A DNA stretch of 64,000 bases from Lineus longissimus (Eukaryota; Nemertea; Pilidiophora; Heteronemertea; Lineidae), in the NCBI RefSeq assembly GCF_910592395.1, contig NC_088320.1:12522501-12586500 (forward strand), given 5' to 3'. Positions 23,926 through 34,885 of the stretch are shown here, piece by piece; within the stretch, counting starts at the first letter, position 1, and the number at the start of each line of letters is the position of its first letter. The position numbers and the translations under genes were made by a program. The notes under the pieces are model-generated. The model saw nothing but the letters and a program-made list of their open reading frames with translations. It searched no databases and had not been told where the DNA came from.

Positions 23926-24045
23926 AGCAGAAGGCTTTTCTGCAAAGCGCTACTATGGTTAACGTGCATACGACGTATCCAATGTAAACAATGTTTCTCA
24001 AGTCCATGGATTCGATTCAAATGGCTTAAATTTGACTTAAAATGG

Positions 24046-24563
24046 TAGCCTGGTACCACTGGCCACCGTCAGACGACGCTGTTGTGTTTGACCTATTTTG
24101 ACTTTTGTATTGACGGGACGGACGGAGGCCAGGTTCCAGCCAATCTTTGCACGACTCGGAATTCTGAGTCACGAAAGTCGTTGATTTCCAACGTCTTTTT
24201 ATATTATATTGAAATCGTGTTTAATAAACATGAGTAAGTAGTGCTTGCTTGAAATACTCAAATATTGTGTATTAAGTGTAATCATGTTCACAAAAGTTTT
24301 TTTTGTAGAATACTTTGTGAGATTACGGGTTGGACGTATAATTGTGAACCGACGGCTCATTATCAATAGACGTATGACAGCTAATACACACGTGTTCGCA
24401 CTTACCTCGCTTTCCGATTTGTTGACAGGCTTCCCCGCAATGACGTCATTATCTATTTATAGACGGTGGCTGGAACCTGGCCTCCGTCCGTCCCGTCAAT
24501 ACAAAAGTCAAAATAGGTCAAACACAACAGCGTCGTCTGACGGTGGCCAGTGGTACCAGGCTA
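24046..24563. mobile_element. palindromic MITE, 518 bp, about 95-bp terminal inverted repeats
   Basis: Starts TAGCCTGGTACCACTGGCC and ends with its reverse complement, GGCCAGTGGTACCAGGCTA. The inverted repeats extend about 95 bp inward, through cagacgacgctgttgtgttt and gacgggacggacggaggcc. The outermost TA may be the target duplication of a Tc1/mariner-type element. The interior has no transposase. Confidence 0.85.
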
Positions 24564-24679
24564 TTAAAATGGCCGCCAAAAGAGATAAACGTGCGAATGA
24601 AGCAACTCGACTATTCTGAGCTCCGAGAGAGAACCACACGATTATTCTCACTGTTTTTTTAATCAAACTTCAATTGATG

Positions 24680-25760
24680 GGGGGTTCGGGGGGGGGTCCC
24701 CCCCCCGACATATATTGTTGATTTTTGAGACTTTAGTAATAATATCCAAAAGACACTTAAAATGGATATAATCCCGAATAATCAAGCAAAAACCGGGCAG
24801 GCGTTTCGAGAAAAGTTTTTTTTTGAGATTTCAATAAACCTTTTCGAAGGAATTCCTCATGGGCCGTGGTGGGATCCGAAGACACCTTAATGAGGAATAA
24901 CTGTATGTTTTTATGGGGTACTATTGGTTTTGCAGATCTTCTGTTTTTTTCTAACGAATAATCAATATTTGCTAGCAGGCTTTTTATGCTCCCAGGTATG
25001 AAGAGGATTCTATGTTCCTCAGGTTCTTTGTTCATCAGTCTGGTGTTCCTCAAGAGTCAAGTGTCTTCCAGTCTCTTGGCCTGCAAAAACCCTTTCCAAC
25101 CAATTTTTTATGCATTAACCATTCGGCAACATGTTGGTGCGGGAAAAACCTGATTCCAGACACCTTGAATTGGTTGCTCAGGTACGACCACAAGAAATTG
25201 ACTCAAGGAAGCCACCAGTACGACCTCTTGGCAGTCTTGCCAATATCATGCCAGTGAAAAGGAAGGGTAATGATGGTTGAGGGTTGGGGTTAGGGTACCA
25301 TCAAAGGAGTACCTCTTCCTCGCTCTGGGCTAAACGTGTCAAAGGACTGCACCATCATGAAGGTTTGGGGGTTCCACTCGAGCGCCCTGAGGTAAGCAGC
25401 TCGGAAGGACTTATTGAGAGGCCAATAGGGGGTTTGAGGGGCCTTCCCCCAATGCACTGGCTAAAACATGTAAGAAGGACGGGGGTTGGGGGGGGGGGGC
25501 TCTCCATGTCGACAGTTGCGCGAGTTCAATAGAGCTTGCACTTTACATTAGAATCTGCCAGAGTACCAGACTACGATAGCCCGGACACCTTTCGGGGGGG
25601 GGGGAATTTTCCATTTCTTTGCCGGCTGTTATGATGATGGAGTTGAGCTACTGCTAAAGAGATACACGGAGAAAACTGTTTATCAAAACAAAAAATTGGC
25701 GGAAGGAACTATAGCAGGTTCCCAACCAGGGGGTTTGGGGGGTTTCCCCCCAACCTAAAG
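24680..25760. repeat. G-rich/C-rich low-complexity segments
   Basis: Runs such as gggttcgggggggggtcccccccccg (24683-24710), tttgaggggccttcccccaatg (about 25432), gggggttgggggggggggc (about 25480) and gggggtttggggggtttccccccaa (about 25730). The last is palindromic. Related G-rich cores occur at 27040-27140 and 30736-30855. Nothing coding is recognised here; a 98-codon minus frame at 24757-25053 has no known likeness. Confidence 0.6.
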
Positions 25761-25881
25761 GCGCTGCGCGCTTACTAGGGCACTGCACTGATAATATTAT
25801 GCGGTATGCAAACGAGCGCGCCGCAATTGTGACAAGGTCGCGCAGGTGGCAAAGTGATTTGCAGAAATAGTTCCAAGTAAT

Positions 25882-25960
25882 CGTAAACTATAAACCGGCG
25901 AGAAAATGCGAGTACGTGTACTACATGAACAAAAGACTAACAGACAATATCTGTTTAATT
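25882..25960 (+). repeat. short dispersed repeat, copy 2
   Basis: Direct copy of 23848-23925. The flanks differ after tgtttaat. Confidence 0.75.
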
Positions 25961-26091
25961 CGCCCTATTAAATTGTTGTCATACCTTGTTTCAGCAGCTC
26001 TCTTTCCACTGGTGAAGGTCTGTTCCTATGCGGTTAAGAACAACTTGACTTTTGCGCCGAGAACCAAACATAATACATGCTTTATTCACTC

Positions 26092-27200
26092 ACACAACGT
26101 AGTGAGTGTAATGGTTACGTGTGTATAAAGTGTAAACAAAATTCATATATCCATCATGTCCATCGAATCTGAAGAAAAAAAGTGCAGACCCATGACAATT
26201 CCGGTTCCGGTACAGTTTGTTGCATTCCATACGGGCCGCGCTTGCCGATCCTGCTTTCACGACGCACCGCAACCACAGTTACCATGATTTCCATTGTTGA
26301 CGCAATTATTTCATGACGTCATGAGCCATTGACCATTCTCGCAAGTAGATGTATTCACACCGGTGCCACTGTCCTGAAGTGTATCTAAAAATCGTCTGCT
26401 AGAACATACATGACAACAACGTCGGCGGAGACAGTTGTGACATTTCATTGCAGACGAAGTAAACGTCCTCTTCTTCTCGATTTACGTACTTTACTTCAAA
26501 AAGTCAGTTTTAACACTACTGCACAAATATAGAGTGGTATTAAAGTTCCATTTGGATAGAGATTTGACGGACTGCTTTGGAAATTCATTCCAACCATGCA
26601 ACTGTTTCAGAAATGTTTCAGAAATGAGAAAAAGCTCCTGGGTGTCATGACATGCATGGTGTGTCTTGCCTCTGCATTTTTGTACTCAGGCATGTCAGAG
26701 GGTTTTCAATTTTCATATCATTGAAGAAATAATTCATTCCAATCTACAAGTATATCAATCAAATCATTTATTTAAAAATCGTCTGCTAGGACATACAGGA
26801 CAACGTCGGTGGAGACAGTTGTGACATTTCAATTTTCATTGCATATAGATTTGACGGACTGATTTGGAAATTCATTCCAACCATGCAACTGTTTCAGAAA
26901 TGAGAAAAAGCTCCTGGGTGTCATGACATGCATTCAATTATTATTTCACCACAAAGAGCTGCTTCTTCCAGCAGATATGAGACTCTATGGGGCCTTTTTA
27001 TTGTTCAGCGTCTCCAAGGAATTCTATTTTTAGAGTCCAATGGGGGGGGGGGGGGGTTGGGGGGGGGGCTTCCCCCCAATGTACTGACTAAAACCTGTCA
27101 CTTTCAGAGAACGGGGAGGGGGTTTGGGGGACTCATCCCCCAATGTACTGGCTATATATGTCAGAAGGACAGTTGTGTGAGTTCACTAGAGATTGCTCTT
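26092..27200 (+). repeat. dispersed repeat family R1, copy a
   Basis: Contains cacacaacgtagtgagtgta, a block around aattccggttccggtacag, tgacgtcatgagccattgac, aaatcgtctgctagaacat, and a block around ttcagaaatgagaaaaagct (internally duplicated), ending in a G-rich core before tcactagagattgctc. Parts recur at 27203-27560 (first half) and 30165-30905 (second half). It has no ORF, so it is a non-autonomous element or composite repeat. Confidence 0.75.
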
Positions 27201-27202
27201 TA

Positions 27203-27560
27203 CATATTAACTCACACAACGTAGTGATTGTAATGGTTACGTATGTATAAAGTGTAAACAAAATTCATATATCTATCATGTCCATCGAATCTGAAAAAAT
27301 TTGTGCAGACCCATGACAATTCTGGTTCCGGTACAGTTTGTCGCATTCCATACGGACCGCCCGTTGGCCGATCCTGCATTCACGACGCACCGCACCCACA
27401 TTTACCACGTCGGACGTGCATCCCATTGTTTCCTTCCTCGTGATGCAATTATTTCATGACGTCATGAGCCATTGACCATTCACTCAAGTAGATTTATTCA
27501 CACCGGCGCCACTCAAGTCCGGGTGTGGGACATCATGTATTTAAAAATCGTCTGCTAGGG
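27203..27560 (+). repeat. dispersed repeat family R1, copy b (first half)
   Basis: Direct copy of the first half of R1 (26090-26400). It begins ctcacacaacgtagtgattg and ends at aaaaatcgtctgctagggtc. It lies immediately after copy a, so copies a and b are in tandem. Confidence 0.75.
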
Positions 27561-28689
27561 TCTCGTTAGGGAGTTTTTCCCAAATGTACGCGATGATGAT
27601 GTGTCCCATTAACAGGACGTAACATCTATTTTAAAATGCGTTTCCAAAGTGAATGCATGAGGACAATCCTTTTGTGTCGTATATCACTGGAAACGCCCGA
27701 TTCCCCTTATTCTGCAGGATGTTAAATCGGGCATCCTAAGCGTCGCATTTGCTCCTAGCTCCCCAGCTAGCAAAACATATGGGAACCACATGGGTTTTAC
27801 CTGGGCAAGTAGGGTCCCATCTGGCCCACATGTAACCCATGTGGGACCAATATGGTTTATCTCACATGGGATTTCACCATGTGGGGCCCATATGGGAAAG
27901 CCCATATGGGTTTTGAGTTATGGGCCCCATGTGGGTTTGCGATGGTTGATATGGGGATCTATTGAGAATTGTAAGCCCAATGTATCCCATATGAACCCCA
28001 TATCAATCCCACATCCGAGAATTTCCAATTATATGTTTTAAAAATAAAGGGTTTACATGAGGCCCATTCAAGATTATGATAATGAAATATGTTTTATAAA
28101 ATTTATGAGTAAAGCTGGCATTTTACAAAATTTGTTTGGCGCCAAAGCAAATCAAAATCGTCCCCATTGGCCTCCGAGTGCATCGTGCGTCTCCAATGGA
28201 GCTGAAAGAGCTGATGAGGACGAGTATTGTCGCCTCCTTGCACGCCATTGTCAGCCGCCATATTTGATTTTGTTCTTCACGCCAGTACTCAAAAAGCAGA
28301 GAAACTTTCCCATAATTTCATTGATTAGAATAGTTTTTTGTTTGCCAGGTTAGTTGTGACCTTGTCTAAAGCACCAATCTTGATGTTTGTGTGCTTTGTA
28401 TACATTCTTTCAATACAATCCTGCAGATTCTTTGATGTTTTTGTTGTGATATCCCGTTCGTTGTAGGCTCCTATCCTAGTGTACTGTAACTGTACATGCT
28501 ACACTGTTACTGTACATTTAACTGTGTACATTTATGTACGTGAAAATACACTGTGCAGTGTGTCTTGCCTACCTGTTTTGCTGTTTTATCATGATCATGT
28601 ATTGTAGGCCTGTGTAGTGGTACTCGTAGCCTTGTCAGAAAACTATTGTGATGTACATAATACTGTTACACTATACGTCTTTGGTTTCA

Positions 28690-28895
28690 GGAAGTGTTCG
28701 CAAACATGCCTATCAGAAGCAGTCAACAGACAAGGCCATCGCAGAGAAAATGTCAACATGGTTCACGAATGCGCGTGATCGAGGACTAGGAGGAAAACGT
28801 GCGGCGAGAGGAGTTGAAGTCGTCAATGAACAACAATTGCCAGGTGGAAATGACCCTGCCATGCCAGAGCCACAAAACACTGATAGTGACAATTA
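28690..28895 (+). CDS. terminal exon with WFxNAR helix, copy 1 (partial gene)
   Basis: A polypyrimidine/acceptor (ctttggtttcag) precedes an open frame of about 68 codons that ends in TAA at 28893-28895. The peptide has KMSTWFTNARDRGLGGKR near its start, then a low-complexity acidic/Gln/Pro tail. WFxNAR is the pattern of the recognition helix of homeodomains, especially TALE/KN types (WFINAR). The preceding ~20 residues could form part of such a domain, but the first two helices are not evident. It could be a DNA-binding tail of a transposase. The likeness is seen; function is inference. It is nearly identical to 29317-29523. Confidence 0.4.
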
Positions 28896-29316
28896 AGAAT
28901 ATTATATAACCATAGTGATGAACAGTGACTTGCCAAAACATGGAAATGCAGGACAAAATCTCAGGTTTTTGTTTGCCAGGTTAGTTGTGACCTTGTCTAC
29001 TAAAGCACCAATCTTGATGTTTGTGTGCTTTATATACATTCTTTCAATACAATCCTGCAGATTCTTTGATGTTTTTGTTGTGATATCCCGTTCGTTGTAG
29101 GCGGGCTGCTAGTGTACTGTAACTGTACATGCTACACTGTACATTTAACTGTGTACATTTATGTACGTAAAAATACACTGTGCAGTGTGTCTTGCCTACC
29201 TGTTTTGCTGTTTTATCATGATCATGTATTGTAGACCTGTGTGGTGGTACTCGTAGCCTTGTCAGAAAACTATTGTGATGTACATAATACTGTTACACTA
29301 TACGTCTTTGGTTTCA

Positions 29317-29523
29317 GGAAGTGTTCGCAAACATGCCTATCAGAAGCAGTCAACAGACAAGGCCATCGCAGAGAAAATGTCAACATGGTTCACGAATGCG
29401 CGTGATCGAGGACTAGGAGGAAAACGTGCGGCGAGAGGAGTTGAAGTCGTCAATGAACAACAATTGCCAGGTGGAAATGACCCTGCCCTGCCAGAGCCAC
29501 AAAATACTGATAGTGACAATTAA
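29317..29523 (+). CDS. terminal exon with WFxNAR helix, copy 2 (partial gene)
   Basis: Tandem copy of 28690-28895 at a spacing of 627 bp, with the same acceptor and frame. The protein differs at one residue (Met to Leu in NDPAMPE/NDPALPE). It is followed by gaatattatataac and ends about 70 bases later in sequence unlike copy 1. Either copy could serve as the last exon. Confidence 0.4.
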   Translation, partial: GSVRKHAYQKQSTDKAIAEKMSTWFTNARDRGLGGKRAARGVEVVNEQQLPGGNDPALPEPQNTDSDN

Positions 29524-30164
29524 GAATATTATATAACCATAGTGATGAACAGTGACTTGCCAAAACATGGAAATGCAGGACAAAATCTCAGGTTTATTCA
29601 ATGACATTGGTGCTTTGACATTGTTGATACTCAGTATCAACTGCAATTCATTATAGAAATCAAATAAATATTTTCATTTTTTTATCATACATTTTGTTTC
29701 GTTTTTCCATTCTCAATGAACTCAACTCAGTGTCCCCATGCAATCCCTTTTTGAGACAACGTGTCTGGGGATGACATAGACTATTCAAAGAAGTGTAGAA
29801 CACATCAGACCAGGTGGGCACTTACTGGGATTTACAGGGGTTTAAGGTGGTGCTTGCCCATGCAACCCCCACGTCATACCCAGTTACCCCACTTTGCCCA
29901 GATGGTACCCACATGGGCGTCCACGGTGCAAAACACATATGGGCCCCACATGGTTGAAGTGGGCCCCATGTTTCCCATCTGGGCCCCATATGGTTTGTTT
30001 AGATGGGGCCCATATTGGCAACCCAGATTGCCCATTTGGCACCCATATGGGTCCCATGTAATTTGCTAGCTCTGTTCACCATCCCAAATAGCAATATTGC
30101 CAATTGGGCCGGACAATCACGAAAAACCCCAAATATTATACATTTCGTCCTGAATAATTCTTAG

Positions 30165-30905
30165 ACAAAGAAAACGTGCTCTTCTTCTCGATTTACGTAC
30201 TTTACTTCAAAAAAGTCAGTTTTAACACTACTGCACAAATATAGAGTGGTCTTAAAGTTCCATTTGGATAGAGATTTGACGGACTGACTTGGAAATTCAT
30301 TCCAACCGTGCAACTGTTTCAGAAATGAGAAAAAGCTCCTGGGTGTCATGACATGCATGATGTGTCTTGCCTCTGCATTTTTGTACTCAGACATGTCAGA
30401 GGGTTTTCAACTTTCATATCATTGAAGAAATAATTCATTCCAATCTACAAGTATATCAATCACATCATTTATTTAAAAATCGTCTGCTAGGACATACAGG
30501 ACAACGTCGGTGGAGACAGTTGTGACATTTCAATTTTCATTGCATAGAGATTTGACGGACTGATTTGGAAATTCATTCCAACCATCCTGGGTGTCATGAC
30601 ATGCATTCAATTATTATTTCACCACAAAGAGCTGCTTCTGTCAGCAGATATGAGACAGCTACCGGGGCGGGGACTATTTCTTTATTGGGCCTTATTGTTG
30701 AACGTATCCAAGGAATTCTATTTTTAGAGTCCAATGGGGGGGGGGGGGGCGTCCCCCAATGTACTGTCACTTTCAGAGAACGGGGAGGGGGTTTGGGGGA
30801 CTCATCCCCCAATGTACTGGCTAAATATGTCAGAAGGACGGGGGTTTGGGGGGCTCCCCCATGTCAAACAGTTGTGTGAGTTCACTAGAGCTTGGTATCA
30901 CGAAG
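30165..30905 (+). repeat. dispersed repeat family R1, copy c (second half)
   Basis: Direct copy of about 26455-27195. It begins acaaagaaaacgtgctcttc, runs through ttgacggactgacttggaaa, and ends after the G-rich core at gtgagttcactagagcttg. Confidence 0.75.
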
Positions 30906-31749
30906 TTCGTCGTCCAAGACTCGCAGAAGAGTAGCTTTGACGAGATTTGAATCGTATCTTGAACTGTTGAAGCCGAGGATAGGAAACTCCGAACAATAGT
31001 CCCTCGATCAGCTCACAGCCGAGAGCGACGACAGTCTTGTGCATGGTGACTTCTAGATCGAAATCTTTCTTTTCAGAGTCATTTTGGCCGATTCTGAGAT
31101 CGCCCTCGGGGCAGCTGACGCTGCTCCAAACTGTTCAACACCCAGCCATGGGTACCCAGCAAGATAAGTTGGACTCCTTAGAGATGTTTTGCAGGTGACC
31201 CACCATCGATTTCACCAACTCTTGTACATGAACATTAACGAAGCAGCACGCATCTGTAAAACCTCGCACGTTTAATTGGAACATATACAAACGCTGATGG
31301 GTTTATGTTTCGTAGTCCAGCTGGTTTTCGCCGATGCCTCTATCTGCTTCCGTTAATGGTCGATCACACGGAATCAACGTGGACTCGAAATCAAATGTTG
31401 TAAAAAAACGGGTAAAAACGATTCTCATCGGTGATTCCGATGTGATCGAGCTCCTCAAATCTTCCATTTCCCTGGTAATTTCAACTTGATAGCATTACTC
31501 CACGTCCCCTGATGCCTCAATAAGTTATGTATACACGTAAACATCTTGTCGCAATTGCGACATCTCAAACGTTTTGAATAATTGCCTAAGTCGGTTATCA
31601 AACTGACGTGATCGCGAAAAACATTCAAATCCAATACGCTAGGATATCGGCCTAATTTCTACGACGATTTTTATATTATGATGACACTGGCATCTGGCCC
31701 CTGCTATTGAACCCATGCTCCATAGCCTCAACAACCCCCTGCTCCGTAG
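30906..31749. other. no recognised gene
   Basis: Sequence after the R1 repeat. No open frame with a known domain and no clear repeat partner was seen. Confidence 0.4.
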
Positions 31750-32049
31750 CTACACCATCCCCTCGATCCCGTTATCCCCAACCACACCCTCCAATTGGTC
31801 ATCGTTGTCGTCAGTCTGTAGGTCATTGTCCTGAGTCATCGAGTACATATTAATAGCCGTTTGAAAACCTTCCTCGGCTTTAGGAATGTCAATAATGTCA
31901 ATGCCCCCGTATTGATTAATTTGTTCGTGTCGACGACCAGAGAAATCTATCCATGTTTGTAAAAGTACCTTTGCCTCTTTGGTAAACGGCTTCTTCTTAT
32001 CTTCGGGCCTTTTGCCGTGTGCTGCACGATGTCGCGAGATACCAAAAGC
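31750..32049 (-). CDS. last exon of an unidentified gene
   Basis: The minus-strand frame begins after a good acceptor (tttgctttttccag|gcttttgg) and runs 99 codons to a stop at 31750. The front half is basic (RHRAAHGKRPEDKKKPF) with a helical segment (KEAKVLLQTWIDFSGRRHEQINQYGGIDI). The tail is acidic (DNDLQTDDNDDQLEG). It lies on the same strand as, and downstream of, the 35.6-37.6 kb exons and could be the end of that gene, but the phase does not match a direct splice from the 35582-35742 exon. The family is not recognised. Confidence 0.4.
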   Translation of the reverse strand, partial: AFGISRHRAAHGKRPEDKKKPFTKEAKVLLQTWIDFSGRRHEQINQYGGIDIIDIPKAEEGFQTAINMYSMTQDNDLQTDDNDDQLEGVVGDNGIEGMV

Positions 32050-32565
32050 CTGGAAAAAGCAAAGGTTATGTGAAAAGGATATACCAGTTTTCGGATGATT
32101 ATCAAGACTAATTATCGAACGGTGATGTTTGATAAACTTTGGAAGCTGGACATTTGAACCGAGAGGGAAGGATGTCCCAACCAAGCCAATATATACACTT
32201 ATGCACAAGCAATCCGACATGCATACCCTATACTGGGATCAAACACCCAATGGAACCCATCACCCAAAAGTATTAACGTCTGGATCCTACACCAGAATTA
32301 ACCAATGCTTCCAAACCCAGCACAATCCCACATGTTTTAATTTAAATACAACATCAAGAAATAGGGGGATAAACGATATTAAATTCGAAAAACCGTACCA
32401 AACTTGAAGAGCTCAAACACGGGCGCCATCAATCAAATTCTATGCGGTGACGTCACTCATCACGAGGATTGTCACTTGGGGTGCGACAAAATCCAGAATC
32501 TGGGGGTGACTTAGTGTGTTTGACCTCTGACCCGTCTAGTTGGCCGTTACGTGTCGCCCCTGTCA

Positions 32566-33512
32566 GGCCATGGGACGAGTGTGAAAAATGTGAAGTTCCG
32601 TTTGACAAATTAGTGGGAAATTGAAAACAGTCGTTTTTGGGTAATATGGGGGTGCTGATTTAAAAAATCAATTTTTCTCCCGCGTCAAGTTGCACATTAA
32701 GTCAGAAATGAGACCCTTAATAGGGCCTAATGGTCCCAAAGTAGGGGTCAAAAAGTTGATGTCATCGAAACATGTCAACATGGGTATCAAAATGAAGGTC
32801 TATGGGGGTACTTTAACATTGCATAGTTTTTGGCCCCCTTAACGAGCCGTGGGACCCCCAGGGAGGGTCAAAAAGGGCAAAAGTGGAAACTTTGACCGCC
32901 TCCCATGAGTTTCATGGGCACCGCATGTGGATAAAAACGTTTTTATTCGACAGTACTCACATAGACCTTTTCATAGATACCCATGACGACACCCTTGGGC
33001 AAAAGGTTTTCGAGATCTTAAATTTGGAGCCTAAAAAGGGGTCAAAATTACTATCTCGGCAACCCTTACCCCGAGAGTGTTGTCATGGGTATCATTTTGA
33101 AGGTCTATACGATTACTGTCAAATAAAACAGTTTTTATCCATTTATAGTCCCTGAAGATCGTGGGACAGGGTCAAAGTTACCACTTTTGCCCTTTTTGAC
33201 CCTCCCTGGGGGTCCCACGGCTCGTTAAGGGGGCCAAAAACTATGCAATGTTAAAGTACCCCCATAGACCTTCATTTTGATACCCATGTTGACATGTTTC
33301 GATGACATCAACTTTTTGACCCCTACTTTGGGACCATTAGGCCCTATTAAGGGTCTCATTTCTGACTTAATGTGCAACTTTACGGCGGAGAAAAATTGAT
33401 TTTTGAAATCAGCACCCCCATATTACCCAAAAACGACTGTTTTCAATTTGCCCGCTAATTTGTCAAACGGAATCCTTTTTCTAGACACATTTTTGCCACT
33501 CGTCCCATGGCC
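32566..33512. mobile_element. foldback element, 947 bp palindrome
   Basis: aggccatgggacgagtg at the left pairs with its complement at the right end (33497-33512). The complementarity continues through about 330 bp per arm, for example ccttaatagggcctaatggt with its complement near 33330, and gagccgtgggacccccaggg with its complement near 33215. The central 260 bp is also partly complementary (acatagacctttt / gaaggtctat). There is no transposase; it is a hairpin-type MITE or foldback element. Confidence 0.88.
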
Positions 33513-33683
33513 TATGTTTCTACATGACAACAACATGTTTGTGGCCCACCAGATAAGTTTTGATTTGAGAACACGTCTCATGGTCGTCATAAATAAAGAT
33601 ACCCGACAGGAACATAAGAAAAAACCCTTTGTCGCTAATTGTAATAATAATATTTTGCCACTTGCTTAAAAGTACCACCATAT

Positions 33684-33974
33684 TGTTATGTATAGTTTAG
33701 ACCCCTCCATGAGGAGCCTCAGCATTAGGACCCTCCGTCACGTGACCACGTGGAAGGATGCTAGGCAAGGTATAAACTGGGTCAAGCCATCAGAAGTGCG
33801 CGGACCTCCGTCTGTATAGGCCATGCTTGAGTTTCCCTTGAGTTTCGGAGTTATCTTGCTGGTCATCCAACCTTGCCGTGAAGTGCACCGCTGTTAGGAT
33901 TCTTGTGGTGAATAAACTATATAAAAGAATGTGATTCGTCAGCTCCATTTATGATGTACGATCCCAACATGACA
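33684..33974 (+). mobile_element. solo-LTR-like repeat, copy 2
   Basis: Partner of 23490-23780, in the same orientation. It is immediately followed by tggtggagaaccggctttt, which looks like a primer-binding-site region, so this may be the 5' LTR stump of an element whose interior is lost. The two copies differ enough that they are probably separate insertions and not the pair of one element. Confidence 0.6.
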
Positions 33975-34417
33975 TGGTGGAGAACCGGCTTTTCGACACG
34001 GATAGATAATAACTTTTCTTCGATCGGGACTTTCCTCTCGCACGTGCTATTTTCCGACTTTCGGATATTCCATCATTCTAGATGCCTTAGAATTACCCTC
34101 TAATGGCAAATATATTCAAGTTGAACATCATAACGGCCTATATATATATATATGAAACCTATCGTAGATATATAATTTTGCGTTATATATTTTTGTTTTA
34201 TTCATGTACATAAAAATAGGCAGCTTTCTCTATAATACATAGCAATATATAAGGAGATCAGATCATTTTTAAGCCATACATTTGCTGCACATGATCAAAC
34301 ATCATAAAGTGAAAATCCTTAGTGCCCGTGGAATGACAATATGAATGAACAATTTGTGAATACTTACTATACACGAACATGTACGAAAGTACCCAGAGGC
34401 TGAACCATCATGGGACT
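33975..34417. other. AT-rich, nothing recognised
   Basis: TA microsatellite at 34140-34153; otherwise no ORF or repeat partner seen. Confidence 0.4.
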
Positions 34418-34885
34418 TTAAAGCCGTGTTCACACTAAAGCCGTTTTCCATTAAATCATTCAAAATGCTCCCTCACCAAACGGTAAAAACGCTCCTATGC
34501 TATTCACACTGCCCTGTATCATTTTAAAACTCGGGGATAACCATTCATACCGGCATTGTTATATCAATAGGGCAGTTATGAGCGATACATCCTGGCACCA
34601 GTGATTTTCAATAAACATAACAGTACTCAAGTTGCCAATGCCATGAAAGGGATGTACGATCAGTTGCGTAAGCCTGGCGGTTAGGGTTCTACCCGTATTG
34701 CAGTGCTACACTGTTGGGACTTACATCAATTAAACCAGAACTGTGGGAGGAAAACGCTTAAATTGGCGATTTAGCCCCGAGTATTTTCAATCGTTGTAGG
34801 CCTTGTGTATCAATAGCTACATATCGTTATAACTCGCTGGAACGTTCCTATATCGTTTTAAAGCTCTAGTGTGAACACAGCTTAA
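34418..34885. mobile_element. MITE, 468 bp, flanked by TTAA
   Basis: The left end ttaaagccgtgttcacacta pairs with the right end tagtgtgaacacagcttaa. The inverted repeats are about 30 bp with a few mismatches. TTAA at both ends would fit a piggyBac-type target, though the TIR sequence itself resembles hAT-type MITEs. The interior is non-coding. Confidence 0.75.

Larger units (their letters stand above)
28331..29590 (+). repeat. tandem duplication of a ~630-bp block
   Basis: 28331-28966 and 28967-29590 are direct copies, starting tttttgtttgccaggttagt. Differences are few (a ctcctatcc/gcgggctg change near 28470/29100 and one 12-bp deletion). It is a recent duplication inside the 27765-30071 element. 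Confidence 0.88.
27765..30071. mobile_element. 2.3-kb DNA element with CCCATATGGG-type palindromic ends
   Basis: The outer ends are inverted: agctagcaaaacatatggga at the left and the complement of acccatatgggtcccatgta...gctagct at the right. Both terminal regions (27765-28010 and 29880-30060) consist of a degenerate, roughly 10-bp rhythm of CCCATATGGG / CCCATGTGGG palindromes. The interior carries two tandem copies of a 3'-terminal exon (28690-28895 and 29317-29523). No transposase core was recognised, and a clear target duplication was not seen. I treat it as a DNA transposon or a deleted derivative of one. Confidence 0.6.

Noticed and set aside
27684-28041. Overlapping frames rich in GPHMGP/WVPYG on both strands
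   Set aside because: They are the translation of the CCCATATGGG palindromic repeat and are not genes.
28205-28240. ctgatgagg resembling a hammerhead ribozyme core
   Set aside because: The required GAAA segment and matching stems are absent. The same holds for other ctgatga strings near 20425 and 59962.
23490-33974. One full-length 10-kb LTR retrotransposon between the two LTR-like repeats
   Set aside because: There is no gag or pol in between, the two repeats are too diverged, and the first lacks a primer-binding site.
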